This document shows positions 6,754 to 12,541 of a stretch of DNA of 24,842 nt, piece after piece (the stretch's first letter is position 1; each line of letters starts with the position of its first letter). This DNA is from a virus. The notes beneath the pieces are model-generated. The model ran no database searches, was not told where the DNA came from, and saw only the letters and a program-made list of their open reading frames with translations. The DNA lies in IMG/VR virus record IMGVR_UViG_3300042323_000949, positions 1-24,842 of that record. One strand, 5' to 3'. The position numbers and the translations under genes are program-made.

Positions 6754-7134
6754 TCAGAACTTATACGGGATTTCTGGCGGGTCTGGATCTAGGCGCTCCA
6801 GATCAATCTCTTTTTGGTCACACGACAATGACGCCGTTTTTGTGATGGCGTCCCGCCAGACAATACACCGCTTGTTCTCAACAAGAGTCCCGCCCATGGT
6901 TGACCGTGGGATATTGAGCTCAATAAGGGTTCCTTGGGGGGTTTGCCACTCGGTTGTTTTGGGACCAGCCTTGATGACATCTTGAACAGCTTGCTTGCGC
7001 TGGGCTCGGTTTTCGGTTGTGACGCTGGATTTTTCGGCCTTCTTGCTGTTGACCTCCTGGAACCAAAAAAGCAATAAGGCTCCCAGGCTCAGCCAAAAAA
7101 GCATGCCTAACAAGGTTTGAAGATGGGACTTCAT
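6754..7134 (-). CDS. Membrane-anchored protein with a soluble C-terminal domain, lysogeny block
   Basis: A 126-residue protein. Residues 5-27 (LQTLLGMLFWLSLGALLLFW) form one membrane segment. A polar Lys/Glu-rich linker follows, then a compact domain of about 80 residues containing TPQGTLIELNIP and two cysteines about 16 residues apart (NKRCIVWRDAITKTASLSC). The Lys-rich linker after the anchor leaves topology unsettled; a periplasmic domain with a disulphide is possible. It overlaps the previous gene by ATGA and is the last gene before a terminator. Position downstream of the repressor suggests expression in the lysogen; a role in host conversion or exclusion is inference only. Confidence 0.72.
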   Translation of the reverse strand: MKSHLQTLLGMLFWLSLGALLLFWFQEVNSKKAEKSSVTTENRAQRKQAVQDVIKAGPKTTEWQTPQGTLIELNIPRSTMGGTLVENKRCIVWRDAITKTASLSCDQKEIDLERLDPDPPEIPYKF

Positions 7135-7316
7135 TTTGTAAGCTTTACCTCAGCCTTGGCGTCATCTTCTATCAGGTAAATGGTGCCGGTCCAACGGTCT
7201 AGCGCGTAAGCCCTTGCGTACCCTGCAGTGTGCGCACCTATAACCAACTGCCACCTGAACATCAGCACCATGCAAAGCAGTAACGTAGCAGCAAGAACAA
7301 GGATTGATTTGCTCAT
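7131..7316 (-). CDS. Very small membrane protein, lysogeny block
   Basis: A 61-residue protein with an N-terminal membrane segment at residues 4-20 (SILVLAATLLLCMVLMF) and a short polar tail containing ARAYALDRWTGTIYLIEDD. The tail would fit a small beta hairpin. No strong ribosome binding site precedes the ATG at 7316, which lies 24 bases after the preceding stop. It overlaps the next gene by ATGA, so the two are likely made together. No family recognised. Confidence 0.65.
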   Translation of the reverse strand: MSKSILVLAATLLLCMVLMFRWQLVIGAHTAGYARAYALDRWTGTIYLIEDDAKAEVKLTK

Positions 7317-7339
7317 AAAGTACTATAGGTTTTTGACAG

Positions 7340-7699
7340 TCACCGTAAAAAATGTATTGTGATTGAAGCGATCAACCCCGTCATGGTCCCGCGCGCGTGA
7401 GAACTCTCCACTCCAATAGCCAGCGGCCCCTCTGAAGCAGCACGCCGACCGTCATTGAGAACCATCAGAACCATAGATACCAAATAAGAGTACCAGCCAA
7501 AATGGACGCCTAGCCATGTGAAAAAGACCAGGCCAAGCCAATAGCTTAGCATTGCTCCGATTGCACCAGCTACAAAAGCCCAAACTGTTGGTCGACCAAC
7601 TTTCGTGATTGCACCAGCGGCAGACAGCAGAGATCCAAATATCCCCCCTGCTGCACCAATGAACAGGAAGGCGACCGCGTAAGCAATGCCCTCATTCAT
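7340..7699 (-). CDS. Polytopic membrane protein directly downstream of the repressor
   Basis: A 119-residue protein. The ATG at 7699 shares a base with the repressor stop (TAATG), and GGGGAGGA lies seven bases upstream, so translation is coupled to the repressor. Hydrophobic segments at about residues 6-27, 38-62 and 68-83 predict three to four membrane helices; the last (about 107-118) is short. Small Gly/Ala-rich helices (FIGAAGGIFGSLLSAAGA) look holin-like, but a separate holin is present in the lysis cassette. Together with the next two genes it forms a set of membrane proteins made from the lysogenic transcript, the position occupied by exclusion genes in other phages. That role is inference. 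Confidence 0.75.
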   Translation of the reverse strand: MNEGIAYAVAFLFIGAAGGIFGSLLSAAGAITKVGRPTVWAFVAGAIGAMLSYWLGLVFFTWLGVHFGWYSYLVSMVLMVLNDGRRAASEGPLAIGVESSHARGTMTGLIASITIHFLR

Positions 7700-8388
7700 T
7701 AAAAATCCTCCCCCTGCCAAGCCTTCACAACGCGGCCAAAGACTTCAAAATCCATACCCGAATCTATTACCCAAGATTCGTATTTTTTGTTTTCTGATAT
7801 CACCACCAAGCCCCGACCGGGCACGCGCTGCAGGCGCTTGATAAAACCTTCTTCTCCCACGCGAAAGAAGTAAACGGCATCAAAGTCAACAGTTTTGACG
7901 CCCTGATCCAAGACCAGGGGATCACCCGAATTAAACATGCCCTTCATCGAGTCGCCAAAACCAGTGACGATGCACAGATTACCGGCACCCGTGTGGCTTT
8001 TGATGTTTTTGGATATCCATTCCTGACTGACCGACCAGCCACGAATAACGCCTGGCTGATCCCGAAGTAATAAACCACCTCCCATGGCTCCCCCTGTGTC
8101 AAATTCTGGGATGACCAGCTCGTCTGTTGTTTTTAGTCTCAAGCTGGGCGCGCTGTTGATATCAATGGACGCATCTTGATCAAACCAACCAGGTGGCTTG
8201 CCGTAAATACCCTCCAGTTTCTGCGCTAAAGCATCGCCTAGTCCGCGCTTGCCGGAGACCATTGCGCTGAAATGCGACTTTGGAGTGCCGCTTTCTAAGG
8301 CAACTTGTGTAGCACCGCCACTTTCTCGCAGAAGCTTTATGAGGCGTTCTTTGCGTCGAATGCGTCGAAGACTTTCAACTTTTTCCAT
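7699..8388 (-). CDS. CI/LexA-like phage repressor (HTH plus S24 peptidase)
   Basis: A 229-residue protein. Residues 12-62 are a helix-turn-helix domain (GGATQVALESGTPKSHFSAM, VSGKRGLGDALAQKLEG). Residues about 90-225 are an S24 peptidase fold with the nucleophile Ser147 (GFGDSMKG) and general base Lys184 (GFIKRLQ). Proteins of this type hold the lytic promoters off and, in many phages, cut themselves when RecA filaments form. The usual Ala-Gly cleavage pair is not obvious; the linker has GGAMGGG at 99-105, so the cleavage site is uncertain. The gene diverges from the cro-like gene, with TATGC-type sites between. No clear ribosome binding site precedes the ATG, so a weakly translated or leaderless message is possible. 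Confidence 0.93.
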   Translation of the reverse strand: MEKVESLRRIRRKERLIKLLRESGGATQVALESGTPKSHFSAMVSGKRGLGDALAQKLEGIYGKPPGWFDQDASIDINSAPSLRLKTTDELVIPEFDTGGAMGGGLLLRDQPGVIRGWSVSQEWISKNIKSHTGAGNLCIVTGFGDSMKGMFNSGDPLVLDQGVKTVDFDAVYFFRVGEEGFIKRLQRVPGRGLVVISENKKYESWVIDSGMDFEVFGRVVKAWQGEDF

Positions 8389-8406
8389 TTTTTAAGAGTA
8401 AGCGAC

Positions 8407-8435
8407 TTGCATACAATAAAGTTATGCAGTATGCT
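8407..8435 (+). promoter_or_regulatory. Candidate rightward early promoter (PR-like)
   Basis: TTGCAT (8407-8412), a 17-base spacer and TATGCT (8430-8435) point right toward the cro-like gene. The -35 box is weak (only TTG matches) and the -10 box matches at four of six positions. The predicted start is near 8442, ahead of the ATG at 8469. TATGC motifs overlap both boxes, so repressor binding would block it. Confidence 0.4.
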
Positions 8436-8462
8436 TGGGATGAGGTTGCGCATAACGCATAT
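8409..8462. promoter_or_regulatory. Operator region between the repressor and cro-like genes
   Basis: Five copies of a TATGC/GCATA half-site lie in 54 bases: GCATAC at 8409, TTATGC at 8422, GTATGC at 8429, GCATAA at 8450 and GCATAT at 8457. The pair at 8422-8434 and the pair at 8450-8462 are direct repeats facing each other, giving an overall dyad. The same half-site forms dyads at the leftward promoter (6616-6654). This is the expected layout of an OR/OL pair. Confidence 0.5.
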
Positions 8463-8468
8463 CAATTT

Positions 8469-8741
8469 ATGAAACTTAGAGCTTTTTTAGACACGATGCC
8501 AAGAGGTGGAATAGCCGGGTTCGCCCTGCGACTTGGCATATCACCAATTTATTTGTCGCAGTTGGCGGCAGAGCAGGACGGTCGAGTTCCAAGCCCCGAG
8601 CTTTGCGTGGCAATTGAGAAGTCATCGCAGGGGCAGGTCATGCGCTGGGATATGCGTCCAAGCGACTGGCACCGAATCTGGCCCGAACTTATCGGAACAT
8701 CTGGAGCGCCCGACGTTCCATTGGAGGCTACCCATGGTTGA
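8469..8741 (+). CDS. YdaS-type Cro-like regulator
   Basis: A 90-residue protein with MKLRAFLDTMPRGGIAGFAL, LRLGISPIYLSQLAAEQDG, then VPSPELCVAIEKSSQGQVMR and MRPSDWHRIWPEL. This is the YdaS/Cro helix-turn-helix family, with its typical 'CVAIExxxxGxVxRWDxRPxDWxxIWPEL' ending. I start it at 8469 because the upstream in-frame ATG at 8424 lies inside the promoter and operator region, and the family normally begins MKLxxxL. No strong ribosome binding site precedes this ATG. Divergent orientation from the repressor makes it the Cro equivalent, expected to lower repressor synthesis and commit to lytic growth. Confidence 0.88.
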   Translation: MKLRAFLDTMPRGGIAGFALRLGISPIYLSQLAAEQDGRVPSPELCVAIEKSSQGQVMRWDMRPSDWHRIWPELIGTSGAPDVPLEATHG

Positions 8742-8776
8742 AGGCAGCGTGACCAGCGAAAAGAGGTGTTTTATTC

Positions 8777-8836
8777 ATGCCGTCAGTGTCTTTCGTTCGC
8801 CTGAAATCGTCTTTACAAACGCTTACTAATTTTTAG
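8777..8836 (+). CDS. Possible 19-codon leader peptide before the CII-like gene
   Basis: An ATG at 8777 with GAGGTG eight bases upstream opens a 19-codon frame (MPSVSFVRLKSSLQTLTNF) that ends 15 bases before the CII-like gene. The frame is short and could be chance; the good ribosome binding site is the only support. It occupies the 110-base gap between the cro-like and CII-like genes, where nothing else is evident. Confidence 0.22.
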   Translation: MPSVSFVRLKSSLQTLTNF

Positions 8837-8851
8837 CAAGGGTGCACGGCC

Positions 8852-9229
8852 ATGGAATTTGAATCAATCAACGAAGCCCTAATAGCCTGCGTAAAGGCAT
8901 GCGGCGGCTCCAAAACAGTGGGTGCAGTTCTTTGGCCTGACCTTGCCCCAGATCAGGCGCAACGCAAGCTATTGAACGCACTTGACGAGAACCGACCCGA
9001 GAACCTCAAACCCTCCCAAGTGATGCTGATATTCAGGCTGTCGAGGGATAAGGGCTTTCACGATGGTATCGCCTATCTCTTGGACGGCCTGCACTACAGC
9101 CCGACAACACCAATACAGCCAAAAGACCAGGCGGCAGAACTCATGCGCCAGGTGATCGAAGGCCAGAAGATCCTTGCATCACGCCTGGACAGGCTGGCAG
9201 AACTTCAACCTCAACTGAGGGAAGCATGA
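8852..9229 (+). CDS. Phage regulatory CII-family protein (CP76 type)
   Basis: A 125-residue protein with AAGGGTG eight bases before its ATG. Residues 5-75 match the phage CP76/CII regulatory family: 'ALIACVKACGGSKTVGAVLW' followed by a 'WPDLAPDQAQRKLLNALDEN' segment and 'LKPSQVMLIFRLSRDKGFHD'. The C-terminal 40 residues (AAELMRQVIEGQKILASRLD) are a helix that could mediate oligomer formation. In related P2-like and lambda-like phages this family activates lysogenic promoters. Its place right after the cro-like gene fits. Activity here is inferred from family and position. Confidence 0.85.
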   Translation: MEFESINEALIACVKACGGSKTVGAVLWPDLAPDQAQRKLLNALDENRPENLKPSQVMLIFRLSRDKGFHDGIAYLLDGLHYSPTTPIQPKDQAAELMRQVIEGQKILASRLDRLAELQPQLREA

Positions 9230-9546
9230 ACCATTTTGAAGCTGCCCGAGAGCTTGGCGAAAGGGCTGGCAATGCCTGCATGGATAAAGCTAAGCGGATT
9301 GACCCTGAATTCTCCGTGAAAGCAACGGCTGCAATTCTTGGCCACCTACGAGTGACCGGCCAATGTAGTGGCGAGGTTCTTACAGATGTGGCAATCGCCA
9401 GCGGCGCTAGGCCTCATGACGCGAGAGCTATGGGGCCAGTGTTTGCACGCCTGCTACGCGAAAAACGTATTTTTGTTATTGGCTACGCACCACGGCGAAA
9501 AGGTCACGGCTGCATGGGGGCAAAGATTTATGCACTCCAACATTGA
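9226..9546 (+). CDS. Small winged-helix-like phage protein, unknown function
   Basis: A 106-residue protein overlapping the CII-like gene by ATGA, with GAGGGA upstream. The C-terminal part follows a recognisable phage pattern: SGEVLTDVAIASGARPHDAR, AMGPVFARLLREKRIFVIGY, then RRKGHGCMGAKIYAL. The layout (two helices, then a basic hairpin) suggests a winged-helix fold, but no function has been assigned to my knowledge. It lies just before the replication genes, where related proteins also occur. Confidence 0.8.
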   Translation: MNHFEAARELGERAGNACMDKAKRIDPEFSVKATAAILGHLRVTGQCSGEVLTDVAIASGARPHDARAMGPVFARLLREKRIFVIGYAPRRKGHGCMGAKIYALQH

Positions 9547-9558
9547 GCAGGAGGTAGT

Positions 9559-9627
9559 TTGAACTACTTTCCATTCCACATTGGCGATTACGCCAGCCAC
9601 ACGGCCAAACATGGAGAGCAACCATGA
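9559..9627 (+). pseudogene. 22-codon stub: 5' end of a DUF1376 replication gene
   Basis: A TTG at 9559 with AGGAGG four bases upstream reads MNYFPFHIGDYASHTA, the hallmark N terminus of DUF1376-domain phage replication proteins. After about codon 16 the family sequence stops. Six unrelated codons (KHGEQP) and a stop follow, and that stop overlaps the ATG of the next gene by ATGA. Intact DUF1376 genes run 100-plus codons. The sequence therefore keeps the start, ribosome binding site and first 16 codons of a replaced or invaded gene. It may still act as a translated leader that couples ribosomes into the nuclease gene downstream. The N-terminal match is confident; the history is inference. Confidence 0.8.
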
Positions 9628-10196
9628 CAAAAAAAATTGTCGATAGCGTATTTGGCTTTCTTGACATGGCTTCATTGCATTACGGGAGCATGAAGGCTCA
9701 GCAATTCTCGCAGCAAATGTATGGGGATTGTTTGGATCTTGGCATGGAGTCTCCAATAGAGCAAATGTTTTGGATTGCATGCAATGCGCTATGCGAATCA
9801 GTCAGCGAAACGGTAAATCCAGAACCATATCAAAACGAAGATGGAGAAATGCTTATGGGGCGGGGAATTTTCATTTTGCCGCAGCATCTCGTTGGAAATT
9901 ACAGGGTTGATTTTTTGCTATCTCAGAACGGGATAGGTCCAAGCGAATTTCTTTCGCCAGTTCTTGTAGAGCTAGACGGCCACGATTTTCACGATAAAGA
10001 CAAGCGACAGCGTTCGTATGAAAAAGCGAGGGATAGATTTTTAGTCAAGTCTGGTTTTAGGGTTTTGCATTTCACAGGTAGCGATGTGTTCGCAGATCCA
10101 TTCAAGACAGCTTATGAAGCGTTGGACATGATCGGTATTGGTCTGCTTGGTTTAGACAAATACAACCCTGCAGACCCTTTGGGCGGGGGTGTTTGA
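9624..10196 (+). CDS. DUF559/Vsr-like endonuclease-fold protein
   Basis: A 190-residue protein with GGAG seven bases before its ATG. The sequence fits the DUF559/very-short-patch-repair nuclease fold: SPIEQMFW at 43-50 (Glu46 region), YRVDFLL at 93-99 (Asp96), PVLVELDGHDFH at 112-123 (Glu117, His120, His123), then a Lys/Arg helix and FRVLHFTGSDV with a closing 'DPFKTAYEAL'. Members cut DNA; some Vsr-like proteins are homing endonucleases. The codons are more AT-rich than those of the replication genes around it. It lies between a truncated DUF1376 gene and a replication initiator, with overlaps on both sides (ATGA and TGATG), so it is fully integrated into the operon. It may be a moron, a homing nuclease, or a replication or repair accessory. 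Confidence 0.8.
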   Translation: MTKKIVDSVFGFLDMASLHYGSMKAQQFSQQMYGDCLDLGMESPIEQMFWIACNALCESVSETVNPEPYQNEDGEMLMGRGIFILPQHLVGNYRVDFLLSQNGIGPSEFLSPVLVELDGHDFHDKDKRQRSYEKARDRFLVKSGFRVLHFTGSDVFADPFKTAYEALDMIGIGLLGLDKYNPADPLGGGV

Positions 10197-10939
10197 TGGC
10201 CAGGATCAGAACTATCAAGCCCGAGTTTTGGACCGATGAAAGACTCACTGAGTGCTCAATGAGTGCTCGTTTACTCTTCATTGGAATGCTGAACTTTGCA
10301 GACGATAACGGGAATCTGGCTTACTCAGCTAAGCGTTTGAAGATGCAAATTTTCCCGGCTGACAACCTGGATGTGCAGCCACTGATAAATCAACTGCTTG
10401 CTCACGGAGTACTCATTGAGTACGAAAACAATAGCAATAAATACATACATATCAAGGGCTTTAAGAGGCATCAGGTCATAAACAGACCATCAAAATCAAG
10501 TATTCCAGACATTGATTTCAATGAGGACTCCGTGAGTCCTCAAGTGCAACACACTGAGTCATCACTGACGGAAGGGAAGGGAAGGGAAGAGGAAAGGAAT
10601 ACCGTTACTAACGTAACGGGCGAAAAATCGCCGCTCAGTCCCGACCAAATTATTTTTGGCTACGGGCTTCCAATGTTGACCAATTCCGGAACAGCCGAAA
10701 AACAGGCCCGGTCATTTCTCGGTGGCTTGAGGAAGCACCACGGGGACGCTGCCGTAGTTGACGCTCTTCGCAACTGCATCCGTGAAAAACCGATGCAGCC
10801 GCTGGAATGGTTGGCCGCCGCGCTTCCCCCGAGTGGGGCAAAGGCCAAAACAAACAAGCAAATGGACCTTGAGCAGCGAAACAAGGCCGTCGTGGCTTCT
10901 TGGCTGAGGAATCAGGAGGCCAGCAATGCAGTCGTCTGA
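10196..10939 (+). CDS. Phage replication initiator (O-like, DnaD/HTH type) carrying an internal origin
   Basis: A 247-residue protein from the ATG at 10196 (TGATG with the previous stop, GGGGGTG upstream). Residues 1-105 are the 'MARIRTIKPEFWTDERL' winged-helix domain of phage replication proteins (ARLLFIGMLNFADDNGNLAY, KRLKMQIFPAD, YIHIKGFKRHQVINRPSKS). A low-complexity linker at about 105-145 separates it from a C-terminal domain (SFLGGLRKHHGDAAVVDALR, then EWLAAALPP) of the DnaD-like or replisome-organiser kind. As in lambda O, the DNA encoding the linker has dyads, a purine tract and repeated GAGTNCTC motifs that look like an origin. The partner gene follows with a 14-base overlap. Confidence 0.88.
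   Translation: MARIRTIKPEFWTDERLTECSMSARLLFIGMLNFADDNGNLAYSAKRLKMQIFPADNLDVQPLINQLLAHGVLIEYENNSNKYIHIKGFKRHQVINRPSKSSIPDIDFNEDSVSPQVQHTESSLTEGKGREEERNTVTNVTGEKSPLSPDQIIFGYGLPMLTNSGTAEKQARSFLGGLRKHHGDAAVVDALRNCIREKPMQPLEWLAAALPPSGAKAKTNKQMDLEQRNKAVVASWLRNQEASNAVV
10250..10619. other. Candidate replication origin inside the initiator gene
   Basis: Within this stretch GAGTNCTC occurs at 10250, 10261, 10407 and 10534, with an inverted copy (GAGGACTC) at 10523. The last two form a dyad, GAGGACTC-CGT-GAGTCCTC (10523-10541). It is followed by a 30-base pure purine tract built on GGGAA repeats (10570-10599) and a second dyad, CCGTTAC-TAAC-GTAACGG (10602-10619). Lambda's origin has the same layout inside gene O: initiator-binding repeats next to a strand-biased, easily melted tract. 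Binding and melting are inferred. Confidence 0.55.
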
Positions 10940-11552
10940 GAAAAAAGCCTTTGTCGAGTTGCTTGCCGAAGTCATGTCCTACTACGGGAAAGATACCAGC
11001 GAATTTATGATTTCGGTTTGGTGGGATGCTTGCCAAAACGTCAGCTATGAGCAAGTCGCCAAAGCCGTCAACGCGCATGTAAAGGATACCGAGCGCGGCC
11101 AGTTTGCGCCGAAGGTGGCCGACATTGTTCGCGTTTTGCAGGGAACAACAACAGATCGAGCCGCTCTAGCCTGGGGCAAGGTTTTGGGCGCTATGGGGGC
11201 CGTAGGGGCTTATCAAGACGTTGTTTTTGATGACCCAGCCATCCATGCAGCTATCACGGATTGCGGCGGCTGGGTGAAGGTTTGCAGAGGCGAGATAGCC
11301 GAACTATCGTACCTGCAGCACAGATTCTGCCAAGCGCATAAAGCCTACACAAACCGAGGCGTTTTTGATTATCCGAAACAACTTGCCGGGGATAGATCAC
11401 CGGATTCTGAATACCTGAAATTTGGTGTGCCCGTGCCGCGTCCGGCGTTTGTTGGAGACACTCAGGCGGCAATGCAGGTTCTTTTAGGTGGCGGGTCTGG
11501 CACGCCAAAGGTGACATTCAAGCCGGTTAACGAGTTGATTGATGGGTGCTAG
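10926..11552 (+). CDS. Replication partner protein (DUF6475-like, helicase-loader position)
   Basis: A 208-residue protein with a perfect AGGAGG seven bases before the ATG. Residues 1-75 (KAFVELLAEVMSYYGKDTSE, ISVWWDACQNVSYEQVAKAV, RGQFAPKVADIVRVL) match the helical module of phage proteins now called DUF6475, which follow the initiator gene in many Burkholderiales phages. There is no Walker A motif, so it is not a DnaC/P-loop loader. By position it may recruit host DnaB, as lambda P does, but this is inference. The C-terminal third is Gly-rich and probably flexible. Confidence 0.82.
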   Translation: MQSSEKKAFVELLAEVMSYYGKDTSEFMISVWWDACQNVSYEQVAKAVNAHVKDTERGQFAPKVADIVRVLQGTTTDRAALAWGKVLGAMGAVGAYQDVVFDDPAIHAAITDCGGWVKVCRGEIAELSYLQHRFCQAHKAYTNRGVFDYPKQLAGDRSPDSEYLKFGVPVPRPAFVGDTQAAMQVLLGGGSGTPKVTFKPVNELIDGC

Positions 11553-11558
11553 TTTGAC

Positions 11559-11795
11559 ATGCACAAACAGTACAGAAACCACATTCGAGAAGAGCATCAA
11601 GCCGCCGCACGCTGGCTGATGTCACAACCCCATGACCCCGTACCAAGCGAAGTTTCTAGCGCACGTCCTGCACTTGCACAGCCTGGAGTCGAGCTATGCC
11701 ATGAAGTCAGCAAGACACCTGGCAAAGCTAGACCCGTTTCAACTGGCCGACCTGCCGGAAATGTTTTCGCAGGCCTTGGAGGGGCAGCAGCGTGA
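11559..11795 (+). CDS. Small gene in frame 1, possibly only its first 25 codons genuine
   Basis: The frame opens six bases after the previous stop and ends with a GTGA overlap into the HNH gene. The first 25 residues (MHKQYRNHIREEHQAAARWL) look like ordinary coding sequence. After about 11630 the composition turns to Pro/Ala/Gly/Ser-rich filler with poor codon bias, while an alternative frame (11632-11826) gains good codon bias. So the true product is either this 78-residue protein, a short protein that lost its stop, or the first part of a gene broken by a frameshift near 11630. I recognise no family. Confidence 0.45.
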   Translation: MHKQYRNHIREEHQAAARWLMSQPHDPVPSEVSSARPALAQPGVELCHEVSKTPGKARPVSTGRPAGNVFAGLGGAAA

Positions 11796-11826
11796 CAGAC
11801 TTGATGCTTCAAGCCAACTGGATTAA
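11632..11826 (+). CDS. Overlapping small gene in frame 2
   Basis: A 64-residue frame, +1 relative to the preceding one, reading MTPYQAKFLAHVLHLHSLES and DPFQLADLPEMFSQALEGQQ. Its codons mostly end in G or C and it has an amphipathic helical pattern, so it looks more protein-like than the frame-1 reading over the same DNA. No ribosome binding site precedes its ATG, which argues either for translation coupled to the upstream frame or for a frameshift joining the two. Its stop lies 35 bases inside the HNH gene, within the segment that matches ninB. Confidence 0.45.
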   Translation: MTPYQAKFLAHVLHLHSLESSYAMKSARHLAKLDPFQLADLPEMFSQALEGQQRDRLDASSQLD

Positions 11827-12541
11827 CCCCCAGCAGGCCCACGCACACCTGACTAAAACTTGCACCAAATGCTTCAAAGAAATGGATTTGTCGAAATTCA
11901 GCAAACACGCAAAGGGAAAGTATGGTGTTCGCGCTGCTTGCAAGAAGTGTTTAGGAGTTGTTGGAAAAGAGTATGCCGCTAAACATAAAGAAACGAAGGC
12001 GGAAACAAACGCAGCCTGGGCTAAAGCAAACAAACAAAGATGCGCCAGAAATAAGGCCATTTGGTATTCAAAAAACAAGGAAAAGTGCGCAAAAGTTAGC
12101 GCACTATGGGCAAAAGAAAATCCTGAAAAAATTAAAGCAGCAAGCGACTTGTATAAAAAACTAAATCCTGAAAAGGTAAGGTTTTTTTTCAAAAGATGGT
12201 ATTTGAATAATCCTGATTTGGCTCGCAAAGCTACTTTGAATTGGAGGGCGGCCAACCCGGAGGCAAGAAGAATTGCAGAACAAAACAGGAGGGCAAAAGT
12301 TAAATCGAGTGGGCGGCTTTCTAAAGGTTTGGTGCAAAAACTAAATAGGTTGCAAAAAGGCAAATGTCCTTGCTGCAAAAAACCGCTTGGGAAAAAATAC
12401 CACTTAGATCACAAGATTCCGCTTTTTCTTGGCGGGGAGAACATTGACGAAAACATGCAGCTTCTTAAATCTGGATGCAATCTAAAGAAAAGTAAAAAGC
12501 ATCCAGTTGACTTCATGCAATCCAAAGGGTTTTTGTTGTGA
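11792..12541 (+). CDS. HNH homing-type endonuclease with captured NinB N terminus
   Basis: A 249-residue protein from a GTG at 11792 (GTGA overlap, GAGGGG six bases upstream). Residues 12-19 read INPQQAHA, identical to the start of NinB encoded next. A zinc-knuckle region follows (CTKCFKEMDLSKF, then AACKKCLG), then about 120 Lys/Asn-rich residues with repeats such as LWAKENPEKIKAA and LYKKLNPEKVRFF, typical DNA-wrapping repeats of phage HNH enzymes. The HNH domain is at about 190-245: CPCCKKPLG, YHLDHKIPLFLGGENIDENM, then a terminal Cys and Lys-rich helix. The gene is clearly more A-rich than its neighbours, a sign of transfer. The overlap with ninB is again GTGA, so the invasion left the operon translatable. 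Confidence 0.9.
   Translation: MTDLMLQANWINPQQAHAHLTKTCTKCFKEMDLSKFSKHAKGKYGVRAACKKCLGVVGKEYAAKHKETKAETNAAWAKANKQRCARNKAIWYSKNKEKCAKVSALWAKENPEKIKAASDLYKKLNPEKVRFFFKRWYLNNPDLARKATLNWRAANPEARRIAEQNRRAKVKSSGRLSKGLVQKLNRLQKGKCPCCKKPLGKKYHLDHKIPLFLGGENIDENMQLLKSGCNLKKSKKHPVDFMQSKGFLL

Noticed and set aside
8424-8468. N-terminal extension of the cro-like protein from the ATG at 8424
   Set aside because: This start would place the coding region inside the promoter and operator sites, and the family begins MKLxxxL, matching the ATG at 8469.
12010-12300. Repeats in the HNH gene as a CRISPR-like array
   Set aside because: The repeats are at the protein level (NPEK-type helical repeats), degenerate in DNA, and in frame.
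11809-12378. 189-codon minus-strand frame opposite the HNH gene
   Set aside because: The Phe/Leu/Ala-rich composition mirrors the Lys-rich HNH codons on the other strand; it is a shadow frame.
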